A stretch of 64,000 nt of DNA, taken from positions 1,116,001 to 1,180,000 of the forward strand of contig CP021423.1 of the NCBI GenBank assembly GCA_002162075.1. Direction: 5' to 3'. This stretch comes from Armatimonadetes bacterium Uphvl-Ar1 (GTDB lineage Bacteria; Armatimonadota; Fimbriimonadia; Fimbriimonadales; Fimbriimonadaceae). The notes beneath the pieces are model-generated. The model had not been told where the DNA came from, ran no database searches, and saw only the letters and a list, made by a program, of their open reading frames with translations. Every line of letters starts with the position of its first letter. Position 1 is the stretch's first letter. Positions 26,316 through 34,977 of the stretch are shown one piece after another. The translations under genes and the position numbers were made by a program.

Positions 26316-26595
26316 TCTGATTCTCCTCACTGAGTCGTCCTGAAATCCCGCCCCCAAGACTCCGAATATCATCCATCTGGATCGCCTGTTGGTTCATCTG
26401 TTCCTTCATTTGGGCAACTTCGTACCGAAGAGCTTGAACTTCGTTAGCCAAGGCATTCTGGCTCTGAACATCGTTTCGGGTTCCCTGCATAAGTTCGACC
26501 ATCTTGCGTTGGTGTGTAGTCAAGATTGCCGCGATGGGAATACCGAAGATCATAATGACTGCGGCTAAAGGAATCAGGTTCTCGATCCATTCCAT
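26305..26595 (-). CDS. Small membrane-anchored coiled-coil protein (paralogue)
   Basis: A 96-residue protein with an N-terminal membrane helix (NLIPLAAVIMIFGIPIAAIL), a short basic region (TTHQRKMVELMQG) and a coiled coil (NEVQALRYEVAQMKEQMNQQ). It is the first gene of a two-gene unit. PspB-like or other membrane-scaffold roles are possible; function is not known. Confidence 0.75.
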   Translation of the reverse strand: MEWIENLIPLAAVIMIFGIPIAAILTTHQRKMVELMQGTRNDVQSQNALANEVQALRYEVAQMKEQMNQQAIQMDDIRSLGGGISGRLSEENQNGS

Positions 26596-26813
26596 GAAGT
26601 TTCAGTATTCCTTAATCTTACAACGGGAGGCGACCCTTGCGGTCCCTGATCGGCCGATTTGAATTCTGCGCTTGCGGTCGCTTTCTCGGCCCGAGTCACC
26701 TGACCCGTTGAATGACCATAATTTACAATATCTCAATATGTTCTGCAAGTGAGTCGGGACTATTTTGATACCATGCGGGACTATTGCTTAAATATCTTAA
26801 GGTTTCAATGATA
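26596..26813. promoter_or_regulatory. AT-rich intergenic region with direct repeats
   Basis: This gap lies between the end of hisA and the start of the membrane coiled-coil pair. CGGGACTATT occurs twice as a direct repeat (26755-26764 and 26776-26785), 21 bases start to start, or two helical turns. A TAAGAT element on the minus strand about 20 bases before the ATG at 26595 is a plausible -10. No gene is seen. Confidence 0.35.
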
Positions 26814-27515
26814 CTAGAACAGTAATTTTAAGTCTACTTTCCCCTCATAGATCGCCTTTCCGACGATCACGGCCTCGCATTTCGTATCCGCGAGAGCTTC
26901 AATGTCCTCAATGCAACTCACTCCACCACTCGCAATAATCTTCCCTTCCACCTGGTCAACCCATTCTTGAATTAGGTTGACGTTCGGCCCTTGGAGCATT
27001 CCATCGGTCGCGATGTCTGTCACGATGAACCGCTTGCACCCCATATTGGCGAGGGTTTTCCCGAGTTCGATCCCCACCAAGCCGCCAGTTTCCTCCCAGC
27101 CGTGAGTCGCGACAAAACCATCCTTCATATCAATCCCGGCGACAATATCTGCCCCATAAGTATTGATCCACTGTTGAACAAGGGCCAAGTCTCCTGCGAT
27201 TCGGCTCCCCAAGATCACGCGGTTCGCCCCGGCGGCGAGAGCTTGGCGAATAAGAACCTCATCCCGAATGCCTCCCCCAAACTCAATTTTCAGAGCCGTT
27301 CGGTTGCGAATTTTCTCAATAATTTCGAGATTTTGAGGCGCGCCGGCCTTCGCTCCATCCAAATCTACGACATGAAGCCACTTTGCTCCCGCTTGCTCAA
27401 ACTTCCGTGCCACTTCATAAGGGTCAGAATCATAGACCGTTTTCTGCTGATAATCTCCTTGGCTCAGGCGAACAGCCTGACCGCCGATGATATCAATTGC
27501 GGGAATTACGAACAT
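26814..27515 (-). CDS. hisA: Phosphoribosylformimino-AICAR phosphate isomerase HisA
   Basis: HisA isomerises ProFAR in histidine synthesis. The (beta-alpha)8 barrel motifs are clear: FVIPAIDIIGGQAVRLSQGD at the start with the catalytic Asp, the phosphate-binding IEFGGGIR, and IVTDIATDGMLQGPN with the second catalytic Asp, then IASGGVS. Length is 233 residues. It overlaps hisH by 10 bases in the order hisB-hisH-hisA. Confidence 0.97.
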   Translation of the reverse strand: MFVIPAIDIIGGQAVRLSQGDYQQKTVYDSDPYEVARKFEQAGAKWLHVVDLDGAKAGAPQNLEIIEKIRNRTALKIEFGGGIRDEVLIRQALAAGANRVILGSRIAGDLALVQQWINTYGADIVAGIDMKDGFVATHGWEETGGLVGIELGKTLANMGCKRFIVTDIATDGMLQGPNVNLIQEWVDQVEGKIIASGGVSCIEDIEALADTKCEAVIVGKAIYEGKVDLKLLF

Positions 27516-28102
27516 GTCAAAAACCTCTCCAGGAGCCGCAAGCCCGCCTCACCCGATTTTTCGGGATGGAATTGAGTCGCCCAAACGTTCCCCATTTGCA
27601 AAGCTGAAGCAAACCGAATCCCATAGTTCGTCCAAGCCGCAACATGGCTCTCATCCTCGACTTCGGTATAAAGCGAATGGACAAAATAAACCTCTTCTGA
27701 GCCCGTCGTTTCCGTGAACTTTCCGGGAACAGAGTCAAGACGGTTCCAACCCATCTGTGGAATCTTGACACCCGGAGTTTTCGGGAAGTACTGGACTTTC
27801 CCCGGAATAATTTCAAGGCCGGAGTGCGCACCAAACTCTTCGCTGGTATCTAGCAAAAGCTGCTGGCCCAGGCAAATTCCCAAAAGCGGTTGACCGCTTT
27901 TCGCAAACGCCTGCAGATCGGATTTCAAACCTGACAGATGGTTCATCGCTTGGCCAAATGCACCGACCCCTGGCAAAATCAATCGTTCTGCGCCCGAGAG
28001 ATCCGATTGGATCACGACTTCGTGCCCGAGTTTGCGACAGGCGTTCTCCACCGAACGCAAATTCCCCATTCCGTAATCTAGCAATACCGTCTTAGATGAC
28101 AC
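27506..28102 (-). CDS. hisH: Imidazole glycerol phosphate synthase glutaminase subunit HisH
   Basis: HisH supplies ammonia to HisF. The class I glutaminase triad is visible: Cys in LGICLGQQLLLD, His and Glu in ATQFHPEKSG. LDYGMGNLRSVENACRKLG is the family N-terminus. Length 198 is typical. hisF is not in the window. Both ends overlap neighbours (hisB by 11, hisA by 10 bases). Confidence 0.97.
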   Translation of the reverse strand: MSSKTVLLDYGMGNLRSVENACRKLGHEVVIQSDLSGAERLILPGVGAFGQAMNHLSGLKSDLQAFAKSGQPLLGICLGQQLLLDTSEEFGAHSGLEIIPGKVQYFPKTPGVKIPQMGWNRLDSVPGKFTETTGSEEVYFVHSLYTEVEDESHVAAWTNYGIRFASALQMGNVWATQFHPEKSGEAGLRLLERFLTCS

Positions 28103-28691
28103 CTTTGGTACTGCTCACTCCTGATCGCTCCACGGTTCGGGTCGCTCGTCCCAGCGTAATCCCGACCCCCTTAAAAATGGACTCTGCAAGATGGTGGTCG
28201 TTGTCACTCGTTACCCGGCGGATATGGAGACTGATTCCGCTTGATTGCGCAAAGGCACGGAAAAACTCACGAATGCACTCAGTGCTCAAATCACCGATTT
28301 TCTCTCGGCGAAAATCGCAGTCCCAAGTGAGCATTCCTCTTCCAGAAATATCTAGGGCAATGAGACTGAGTGATTCATCCATCACCGCGTGCAGACTGGC
28401 ATACCGCTCAACCGCCGTGGAGCCGAGGGCTGACCGCACCGCTTGCCCGATGGCAATTCCGACATCTTCAACTGTGTGGTGATCATCGATATGGAGGTCG
28501 CCTTCACATTGAACGGTTAAACCAATTCGACCATGGAACGCAAGCTGATGCAGCATATGGTCAAAAAAACCCACTCCGGTTGATATCTCGATTTCTGCCG
28601 GAGAATCTAGGTTCACGCGAACCGAGATATTTGTCTCCTGTGTTTCCCGCGTCACTTCCCCGATGCGCAACCGACCAGTTGTCGAATCCAT
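28092..28691 (-). CDS. hisB: Imidazoleglycerol-phosphate dehydratase HisB
   Basis: A monofunctional IGPD of 199 residues without the phosphatase domain of E. coli HisB. Metal-binding motifs are FFDHMLHQLAFHG, DDHHTVEDVGIAIG and the second repeat ending DNDHHLAESIFKGVG. It begins the hisBHA operon. A TAAAAT element just upstream of the GAGGG and ATG leaves little or no leader. Confidence 0.97.
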   Translation of the reverse strand: MDSTTGRLRIGEVTRETQETNISVRVNLDSPAEIEISTGVGFFDHMLHQLAFHGRIGLTVQCEGDLHIDDHHTVEDVGIAIGQAVRSALGSTAVERYASLHAVMDESLSLIALDISGRGMLTWDCDFRREKIGDLSTECIREFFRAFAQSSGISLHIRRVTSDNDHHLAESIFKGVGITLGRATRTVERSGVSSTKGVI

Positions 28692-28782
28692 CCCTCATTT
28701 TAGTCCGCATGATTCCTCTGGACTAGGTTCAAAACTGATGCATCCCACATCATCGCGGCGGCGTATACTAAAGCGAACAACC

Positions 28783-29925
28783 ATGGGAATCTGGGACAAG
28801 TTAAAAGGCGAGTTCATTGACATCATCGAATGGACAGATAGCACTACTGACACGATGGTGTACCGATTTGAGCGGCACGGGAATGAAATCAAGTACGGCG
28901 CTCAGCTGACAGTCCGCGAAAGCCAAGTCGCGGTCTTCGTTGATGAAGGTCAATTTGCCGATGTCTTCCAACCCGGGATGTACACGTTGGAAACATCGAA
29001 TATGCCGCTTTTGAGTACTTTGAAAGGGTGGAAGTACGGGTTTAATTCACCGTTCAAATCAGAGGTCTATTTTGTTAATTCCAAGAGGTTCAACGATCAA
29101 AAATGGGGCACGATGAACCCAATCATGATGCGCGATGCCGACTTTGGTATGGTACGCGTCCGGGCTTTTGGAACCTATGCACTTCGCGTCAAAGACGCAA
29201 AGCTGTTCATGCAAGAGGTTGTCGGAACGAACTGGCAATTCACGACCGAAGAAATCACGAATCAGATTCGGAATTACATAGTCAGCGGATTTGCTGAGGC
29301 GATCGCACAAGCGCAAATGCCCGTGCTTGATCTCTATTCCCAATACACCGATATGGGCGAAAGTTTGACCAAGCTCATGTCTCCTAAGATCGAAGCTCTT
29401 GGTCTGGAACTTGTTGATCTTCTGATCGAGAACGTCTCTGTTCCGCCCGAAGTTGAGCAAGCAATTGACACGCGATCCAAGATGGGTGCGGTTGGCAATC
29501 TCGATAATTACATGAAGTATCAAGCCGCCGATGCCATGGTCAAAGGAGCCGAAAACCCCGGTGGAATGGGCGGAATCGGGGCACAAATGGCAGCCGGAAT
29601 GATGATGGGGCAGCAAATGGGCAACATGATGACTCCCCCACCAGCGGCAACCCCCGCAACTGCCCCTCCACCACCGGGTGGAGCAGGCGCACCGCCGCCA
29701 CCCGCTCCAAGCGGCCCTCAAGTTCACCTTGCCGTGAATGGTCAGCAATACGGCCCCTATTCCATGGAGCAAGTTTCACAATACGTTAAGGAAGGTCGAA
29801 TCCAGCCTGATTCCTCGCTCTGGATGGCCGGAATGGCAAGTTGGCAACCTGCCTCAACCATTGACGGCATCAAGGAACTGTTCGGCGAGAATCCCCCACC
29901 GCCGCCCGCACCACCTCTCGGATAA
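28783..29925 (+). CDS. SPFH-domain protein with C-terminal GYF_2 domain
   Basis: The 380-residue protein starts MGIWDKLKGEFIDIIEW, the opening of the YdjI/virion-core-like SPFH family, followed by the SPFH core (GQFADVFQPGMYTLET, VRAFGTYALRVKDAKLFM). A Met/Gly-rich and Pro-rich linker leads to a GYF_2 domain (GPYSMEQVSQYVKEGRIQPD...WMAGMASWQP). In B. subtilis YdjI works with YdjG, YdjH and PspA at stressed membranes. The next gene resembles YdjG. ATG 28783 follows TATACT by 13 bases with no Shine-Dalgarno sequence. Confidence 0.87.
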   Translation: MGIWDKLKGEFIDIIEWTDSTTDTMVYRFERHGNEIKYGAQLTVRESQVAVFVDEGQFADVFQPGMYTLETSNMPLLSTLKGWKYGFNSPFKSEVYFVNSKRFNDQKWGTMNPIMMRDADFGMVRVRAFGTYALRVKDAKLFMQEVVGTNWQFTTEEITNQIRNYIVSGFAEAIAQAQMPVLDLYSQYTDMGESLTKLMSPKIEALGLELVDLLIENVSVPPEVEQAIDTRSKMGAVGNLDNYMKYQAADAMVKGAENPGGMGGIGAQMAAGMMMGQQMGNMMTPPPAATPATAPPPPGGAGAPPPPAPSGPQVHLAVNGQQYGPYSMEQVSQYVKEGRIQPDSSLWMAGMASWQPASTIDGIKELFGENPPPPPAPPLG

Positions 29926-29937
29926 TGAGGCTCAACG

Positions 29938-31011
29938 ATGGCGGAACAACGGTACCCCTGTGCGAGTTGCGGGGCGCAACTTCTCTATGCGCCCGGCACT
30001 CCCAATATGACCTGCCAGTATTGTGGGCACTCCGAAGAAGTTCCGACGAGCGAAGCTCAGATCGAGGAGCTGGATTTCCACGCTTTTCTTGCGACCCATC
30101 TTCCTCCCTCATCCATCGAACCCGCGACCGTTCTCCATTGCAATAACTGCGGTGCGGAATTCACCTGGCCGGCGAACCAAGAGTCGGGAGCCTGTCCCTT
30201 CTGCGGAAGCAATGTCGTTGTGCCGACGGATCCTCAAAATCGAATTGAGCCGCGTAGCGTTCTTCCCTTCGCGGTCGACATCAAAGCCGCTCGGGAGAAG
30301 TTTAAGCAGTGGATCGGAAGCAGGTTCTGGGCACCCAACAATCTTAAAGCTCTTGCTTTGGTCGAGAACGGCCTGAAAGGGTGTTACATTCCCTACTGGA
30401 CTTACGATTGCTTCGCGACCACTGCCTATACCGGAATGCGTGGCGAGCATTACTACGAAACTGAAAGCTACACCGACTCAGACGGCAATCGCCAAACTCG
30501 GCAAGTGCAAAAGACGCGGTGGTACCCTGCGAGCGGAGTGGTGTTTGATGAGTTCGACGACGTTTTGGTTTTGGCCAGCGAGCATCTCCCGCCGCGATAT
30601 GCCCAGGCGATGAATAGTTGGAATCTCACGACCCTTGCCCCATACGATGGCAAGTATTTAAGTGGATTTGTGGCGATGCGATACGACAAAGGACTGGAGC
30701 AAGGTTTTGAGGATGCTAAGCGGATCATGGATCCGACAATCCGGGCAAGCATCTGCCGTGATATTGGTGGAGACACTCAGCAGATCACGAGTTACAACAC
30801 TCAACATGACCGCTTGACTTTCAAACACATTCTGCTCCCGATTTGGAGCGGGGCTTATCGCTATGGCGGTAAGTCTTGGGCGTATTTGGTCAATGGTCAG
30901 ACGGGTGAGATTCGAGGCGAGGCTCCGGTGAGTCCGTGGAAAGTCGCGATTGCGGTTCTGCTCGGGTTGATTATTCTTGGTGCGATTATCTTCTTCACCC
31001 AGTCAAAATAA
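29938..31011 (+). CDS. Double zinc-ribbon membrane protein, YdjG-like
   Basis: Two zinc ribbons lie at the N-terminus (CASCGAQL...CQYCG and CNNCGAEF...CPFCG). A conserved middle region (GLKGCYIPYWTYDCFATTAYTG, YLSGFVAMRYDKGLEQGFEDA) and one C-terminal membrane helix (VAIAVLLGLIILGAIIFF) complete the 357 residues. These are often misannotated as PriA-like or phage replication proteins. It lies 12 bases after the SPFH gene, matching the YdjI-YdjG partnership in membrane stress; the role here is inferred. Confidence 0.85.
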   Translation: MAEQRYPCASCGAQLLYAPGTPNMTCQYCGHSEEVPTSEAQIEELDFHAFLATHLPPSSIEPATVLHCNNCGAEFTWPANQESGACPFCGSNVVVPTDPQNRIEPRSVLPFAVDIKAAREKFKQWIGSRFWAPNNLKALALVENGLKGCYIPYWTYDCFATTAYTGMRGEHYYETESYTDSDGNRQTRQVQKTRWYPASGVVFDEFDDVLVLASEHLPPRYAQAMNSWNLTTLAPYDGKYLSGFVAMRYDKGLEQGFEDAKRIMDPTIRASICRDIGGDTQQITSYNTQHDRLTFKHILLPIWSGAYRYGGKSWAYLVNGQTGEIRGEAPVSPWKVAIAVLLGLIILGAIIFFTQSK

Positions 31012-31045
31012 ATATCCCCTCTAGCTTTGCGCTAAAGGGGATATT
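31011..31045. terminator. Bidirectional terminator between convergent genes
   Basis: AATATCCCC at 31011-31019 pairs with GGGGATATT at 31037-31045, extended inward to a 5-base loop with one mismatch. T-rich sequence lies on both sides, so it can end the zinc-ribbon gene on the plus strand and the PEP-CTERM gene on the minus strand. Confidence 0.85.
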
Positions 31046-31072
31046 GTGTTTCAAAAGTACGTTCAGTTGAAC

Positions 31073-31783
31073 TTACTTTTGCTTGCGTCGGCGAGCAGCG
31101 GCGAGAGCAGCAAGACCAAGAACCGTCATGGTTGCCGGCTCGGGCACTGCTTCAAGTGCGACGTCGTCGAAGTAGACGGTACCAGCAGAAGTTGAGGATG
31201 TGTCCCAATCGTGATACATATCCACTTCTCCCACTTCGGTTCTTGCAGTTGCAATTGAGTAGCTAAAATTGTTGCCATCAACTGTAACGTCTACAGTGTT
31301 TGTTCCAGTTGTGTAGATGATGGCCAAGTCCAACCACCGACCAGTTGCGTTTGTGATCGTCCCCAATCCTGCGCCCGCATTATAGGTCCAACCACTATTT
31401 TGCCCACCCAAAACCTTTCCAGATGAGTTGAGCCAAAGACCACCTACGCGAGATGCTCCACCTCCGTTCCACATTTCAATGCCCTGTACGAGATCCGATG
31501 AACTTCCTGCATCAATCCACATCTTTGCAGAGAGTTTTACTGGTCCGGTCATGTTTGAGACAGCACGGAACATGAAGGTACTGCCACCTGGGCGGGTGTT
31601 GATAACACTCTGAGTACCGCTAAAGGCTTTATTGTTTGTGACTTGTGCGCTAGCACCACTCCATGAATCTTGTCCACCAAGTGCACCTACCGAATATGTT
31701 GGGGCTTCAAAGCTCGTGCTAAACTGAGCACTGGCGACGCTGACAGCGAGCAACGCTCCAGAAATCATTGCGAATTTTTTCAT
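31073..31783 (-). CDS. PEP-CTERM sorted secreted protein (copy 1)
   Basis: A signal peptide (MKKFAMISGALLAVSVASAQ) leads a 200-residue beta-rich domain resembling a concanavalin-like jelly roll (GGQDSWSGASAQVTNN..., TVYFDDVALEAVP). The C-terminus has VPEPATMTVLG, a hydrophobic helix and an Arg/Lys end, the PEP-CTERM signal for an exosortase-type system. No exosortase is in the window. It is a tandem duplicate of the gene at 32028-32831, sharing the tail exactly. Confidence 0.9.
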   Translation of the reverse strand: MKKFAMISGALLAVSVASAQFSTSFEAPTYSVGALGGQDSWSGASAQVTNNKAFSGTQSVINTRPGGSTFMFRAVSNMTGPVKLSAKMWIDAGSSSDLVQGIEMWNGGGASRVGGLWLNSSGKVLGGQNSGWTYNAGAGLGTITNATGRWLDLAIIYTTGTNTVDVTVDGNNFSYSIATARTEVGEVDMYHDWDTSSTSAGTVYFDDVALEAVPEPATMTVLGLAALAAARRRKQK

Positions 31784-31795
31784 TTTTTCCTCTTC

Positions 31796-31830
31796 CAGTC
31801 AAAAAGAATGACTGAGACTCCACTATCATA
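31796..31830 (-). promoter_or_regulatory. Leader of PEP-CTERM copy 1: -10 and conserved hairpin
   Basis: On the minus strand TATGAT (31830-31825) is a -10 candidate. Just before the GGAAGAGGAAA ribosome binding site, CAGTCA pairs with TGACTG (31814-31809 with 31801-31796). The same hairpin precedes copy 2 at 32845-32863, where one A-U pair becomes a G-U pair so the stem is kept. Confidence 0.45.
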
Positions 31831-31920
31831 TCAGAGATGTTAACATCTCGCCCAGGTAGTTTTACTTGTTGTGTCGAAAAAACTTAGGACTGCGAACGAA
31901 AACAAATTGTGGAGAAAAAC

Positions 31921-31964
31921 GAGGATTCTTCTCGGGGCAAGTATGTTTTTCACCGAGTCAAAAC
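31921..31964 (+). pseudogene. Relic of the 3' end of the zinc-ribbon membrane gene
   Basis: In one frame this stretch reads ILLGASMFFTESK, matching the C-terminal IILGAIIFFTQSK of the protein encoded at 29938-31011. The original stop TAA has become CAA. It directly precedes a copy of that gene's terminator and a copy of the PEP-CTERM gene, showing that the tandem duplication began inside the end of the zinc-ribbon gene. Confidence 0.7.
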
Positions 31965-31967
31965 AAA

Positions 31968-31996
31968 AATCCCCTCTGGCATTGCGCCAAAGGGGA
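31968..31996 (-). terminator. Terminator of PEP-CTERM copy 2
   Basis: ATCCCCT pairs with AGGGGAT around an inner TGGC/GCCA stem and 5-base loop. On the minus strand it runs into TTTTTGTTTTG. It is a diverged copy of the terminator at 31011-31045. Confidence 0.85.
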
Positions 31997-32027
31997 TATT
32001 GTGTTTCAAAGGTACGTTCGGTTGAAC

Positions 32028-32831
32028 TTACTTCTGCTTGCGTCGGCGAGCAGCTGCGAGAGCAGCAAGACCAAGAACGGTCATAGTTGCCGGCTCGGGA
32101 ACTGCTTCAGCACTAAATGACGCATTGTCAAGAAATGCAGAGCCTTGAAAAGATCCGGTAGTGTCCCAATCGTGAAAAATCTGGGCATGTGTTAGGTTGG
32201 TTGTACCAAAATTCACTGATTTTGTGAATGTTTCAGTCGCATTTCCAAAGCCTGTACCCAAACCAGAGAAGGTGAACGTCACGTTATTAGTAGTTGCACC
32301 TCGATCTGCAACGAATGAAACATCAACCCATCGACCAATGAAGTCTGCTGTATTTCGTGCCTGAAGTATTCCAGTTGATCCGGCGTTGTAAGAAGCATAG
32401 CCGCCTCCGTTGCCTCTTAAACCATCAGCACTTAACGCAACTCCGATAAAACCTGAAGTAGCAAATGCTGATGTACCAAATCCAATTCCGAAGTATCTGT
32501 CACCTGTTGTCGAGGAAACAAAAATTGATGCGGATCCTTTCAGTATTTGTGTTCCAGCAGATGGTGCTCCAATAGCAAAAGCTTTACCGACTGAGGCAAA
32601 GTTCGAGCCAGTTGTCCCTGTTGCCAAGAGAACGGACTGAGAGGGCGATAACGAAGCATTGTTAGTGATCACAGGAACGTTGGAAGTTCCGGAGCCGGCC
32701 ACCCACCCATCTTGAGTCGCAACATTGCCAATGGCAAACGAATCAAAATTTGTAGAGTAGCTGAATTGCGCAGAAGCGATTCCGGGGATAGCGATGAGCG
32801 CAGTAGCGCCCAGAAGTGCGATTTTTTTCAT
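32028..32831 (-). CDS. PEP-CTERM sorted secreted protein (copy 2)
   Basis: A 267-residue paralogue of the adjacent gene with signal peptide (MKKIALLGATALIAIPGIASAQ), jelly-roll-like repeats (DGWVAGSGTSNVPVITNN..., HAQIFHDWDTTGS) and a PEP-CTERM tail identical to copy 1 (VPEPATMTVLG...). The mature region has diverged far more than the tail and the leader. Likely an exported or surface protein with unknown ligand. Confidence 0.9.
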   Translation of the reverse strand: MKKIALLGATALIAIPGIASAQFSYSTNFDSFAIGNVATQDGWVAGSGTSNVPVITNNASLSPSQSVLLATGTTGSNFASVGKAFAIGAPSAGTQILKGSASIFVSSTTGDRYFGIGFGTSAFATSGFIGVALSADGLRGNGGGYASYNAGSTGILQARNTADFIGRWVDVSFVADRGATTNNVTFTFSGLGTGFGNATETFTKSVNFGTTNLTHAQIFHDWDTTGSFQGSAFLDNASFSAEAVPEPATMTVLGLAALAAARRRKQK

Positions 32832-32980
32832 TTATTTCCTCTTCCAGCCAAAAAGAATGACTGAGACACAAACATGTTAACAGAAAGATGAAAATTTGGA
32901 ACTAGTATTTATACTAGGTTGACACCAAAGCAATAGACACCATGGAAAATCGCAGCTCCGATAGAATAATCACAAGGGAA

Positions 32981-33019
32981 ACGGGACTACTTCCTAATAA
33001 CATTAGGAAGTAGTCCCGT
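32981..33019 (-). terminator. Terminator of dnaK
   Basis: A perfect 18-bp stem with a 3-base loop (arms 32981-32998 and 33002-33019) lies 33 bases after the dnaK stop. On the minus strand TTTCCCTT follows. The pairing length suggests a strong stop or mRNA-stabilising hairpin. Confidence 0.85.
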
Positions 33020-33051
33020 AATTATCATGGGACCACGAATTAAATTCTGTT

Positions 33052-34947
33052 TTACTTGTCTTCTTTGAAGTCAGCGTCGATCACGTCTTCATCCGATTTC
33101 ACCCCGGCACCGACGCCCGCTTCGACTTTTTCGTCACCAGATCCGGATTGGGCATAGAGCGTTTCAGCGAGTTTGTGGCTCTCTTCTTCGAGGGCCTTCT
33201 TCCCTTCCGCCATAGCGTCGAGGTCTTGTCGCTCAATCGCTTGGTTGAGTTCAGTGATCTTTTCTTCTATTCGAGCCCGGTCAGCTTCGCTGACCTTATC
33301 ACCCAAGTCTTTGATCATCTTCTGCGTACTGGAAACCAACCGCTCACAATCATTCTTGAGTTCTGCAGATTCGCGTGCCTTGCGGTCAATCTCTGCGTTT
33401 GCTTCCGCGTCCTTAACCATGCCTTCAATTTCGCCTTTATCAAGGTTGCCGCTTCCGGTGACCGTGATTTTTTGCTGACTTCCGGTGGCTTTGTCGGTTG
33501 CCGTGACGTTGAGGATTCCGTTAGCATCAATGTCGAAGGTGACTTCAACTTGGGGCACTCGGGCCGGTGCCGGAGGAATTCCACTCAAGTTGAACTGGCC
33601 AAGCGACTTGTTGTCTTTCGCGAGACTCCGTTCCCCTTGCAAGATGTGGATCGTCACTTCTGTTTGGTTATCCGCCGCCGTGGTGTAAACCCGTGACTTC
33701 TTGGTCGGAATCGTGGTGTTTCGCTCGATGAGGTGGTCAGTGATTCCCCCTTGTGTTTCGACACCCAGGCTGAGCGGAGTTACGTCGAGCAGGAGGATAT
33801 CTGTCTTGTCGCCGCTCAGGACACCAGCTTGAATTGCCGCACCCAGGGCAACAACTTCATCCGGGTTAACTGATTTGTTAGGCTCCTTGTTGCTCAGCTT
33901 TTTGACCAATTCTTGAACCATCGGGATTCGAGTTGAACCACCGACTAGCACGACCTCGTTCAAGTCACTGTAACTGAGCTTGGCATCTTTGATGGCTTGG
34001 GCCATTGGAGTTTTGATCCGCTCCAGGAGATCGGCACACAAGTCTTCGAATTTGCTCCGGCTGAGAGTCTTTTCCAAGTGAATCGGTTCGTTGTCAACTG
34101 CGGTGATAAATGGCAAGCTGATATCGGTGCTAACTGCGCTTGAAAGTTCAATTTTTGCCTTCTCTGCTGCTTCGCGGAGGCGTTGGAGGGCCTTGCTGTC
34201 TTTGCGCAGATCAATGCCATTTTCTCCGCTGAACTCGGTCGCGAGCCAGTCCACGATTTTCTGGTCAAAGTCATCTCCACCGAGGTGACTGTCTCCAGCC
34301 GTTGACTTGACTTCAATCACCCCGTCGCCGACATCCAATACGGAGACGTCGAACGTTCCGCCACCGAGGTCAAAGACGAGGATTGTTTCGCTGGTCTTCT
34401 TGTCAAGTCCATAGGCAAGCGAAGCGGCGGTAGGCTCGTTGATGATTCGGAGGACTTCCAAACCAGCAATTTCTCCAGCATTCTTGGTCGCGGTGCGCTG
34501 ACTGTCATTGAAGTAAGCCGGAACGGTGATAACTGCTTTGGTCACTGACTGACCGAGATAGGCTTCAGCATCCGCTTTAAGCTTTTGAAGAATGATCGCA
34601 CTGATCTCTTCGGGAGTGAATTCCTTATCAACGGCGGGGATATGCACGGCGGCATTTCCGCGCTTGTCTTTGACCACTTTGTATGAGACTCGCTTCGCTT
34701 CTTCAGCGACTTCTTCGAGCTTGTGGCCCATGAATCGCTTGATCGAAGCGACGGTATTCCCAGGGTTCGTGACGGCTTGGCGCTTGGCGGTTGCCCCGAC
34801 GAGCCTTTCGCCGCTCGCTTTGAATGCAACAACGCTCGGCAGTGTCCGCGTCCCTTCGGCGGTCGAGATCACGGTGGCTTCCCCACCTTCCATCACGGCG
34901 ACAACGCTGTTGGTCGTCCCCAAGTCAATTCCTACTGTTCGTGACAT
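33052..34947 (-). CDS. dnaK: Chaperone DnaK (Hsp70)
   Basis: DnaK binds hydrophobic peptides under ATP control with DnaJ and GrpE. The N-terminal ATPase motif [17 protein letters not shown], the [13 protein letters not shown] phosphate loop, the [13 protein letters not shown] block and a substrate-binding domain ([14 protein letters not shown]) are all present. At 631 residues it is full length, with an acidic EEV-like tail ([13 protein letters not shown]). grpE and dnaJ are not adjacent. Confidence 0.98.
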   Translation of the reverse strand: MSRTVGIDLGTTNSVVAVMEGGEATVISTAEGTRTLPSVVAFKASGERLVGATAKRQAVTNPGNTVASIKRFMGHKLEEVAEEAKRVSYKVVKDKRGNAAVHIPAVDKEFTPEEISAIILQKLKADAEAYLGQSVTKAVITVPAYFNDSQRTATKNAGEIAGLEVLRIINEPTAASLAYGLDKKTSETILVFDLGGGTFDVSVLDVGDGVIEVKSTAGDSHLGGDDFDQKIVDWLATEFSGENGIDLRKDSKALQRLREAAEKAKIELSSAVSTDISLPFITAVDNEPIHLEKTLSRSKFEDLCADLLERIKTPMAQAIKDAKLSYSDLNEVVLVGGSTRIPMVQELVKKLSNKEPNKSVNPDEVVALGAAIQAGVLSGDKTDILLLDVTPLSLGVETQGGITDHLIERNTTIPTKKSRVYTTAADNQTEVTIHILQGERSLAKDNKSLGQFNLSGIPPAPARVPQVEVTFDIDANGILNVTATDKATGSQQKITVTGSGNLDKGEIEGMVKDAEANAEIDRKARESAELKNDCERLVSSTQKMIKDLGDKVSEADRARIEEKITELNQAIERQDLDAMAEGKKALEEESHKLAETLYAQSGSGDEKVEAGVGAGVKSDEDVIDADFKEDK

Positions 34948-34977
34948 CGCTTGATTTTCCTACTTGCTGCCGTAGCC

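Noticed and set aside
29059-29772. Long minus-strand open frame opposite the SPFH gene
   Set aside because: It is rich in Trp, His and Cys without motifs, typical of antisense frames, and the plus-strand gene is clearly conserved.
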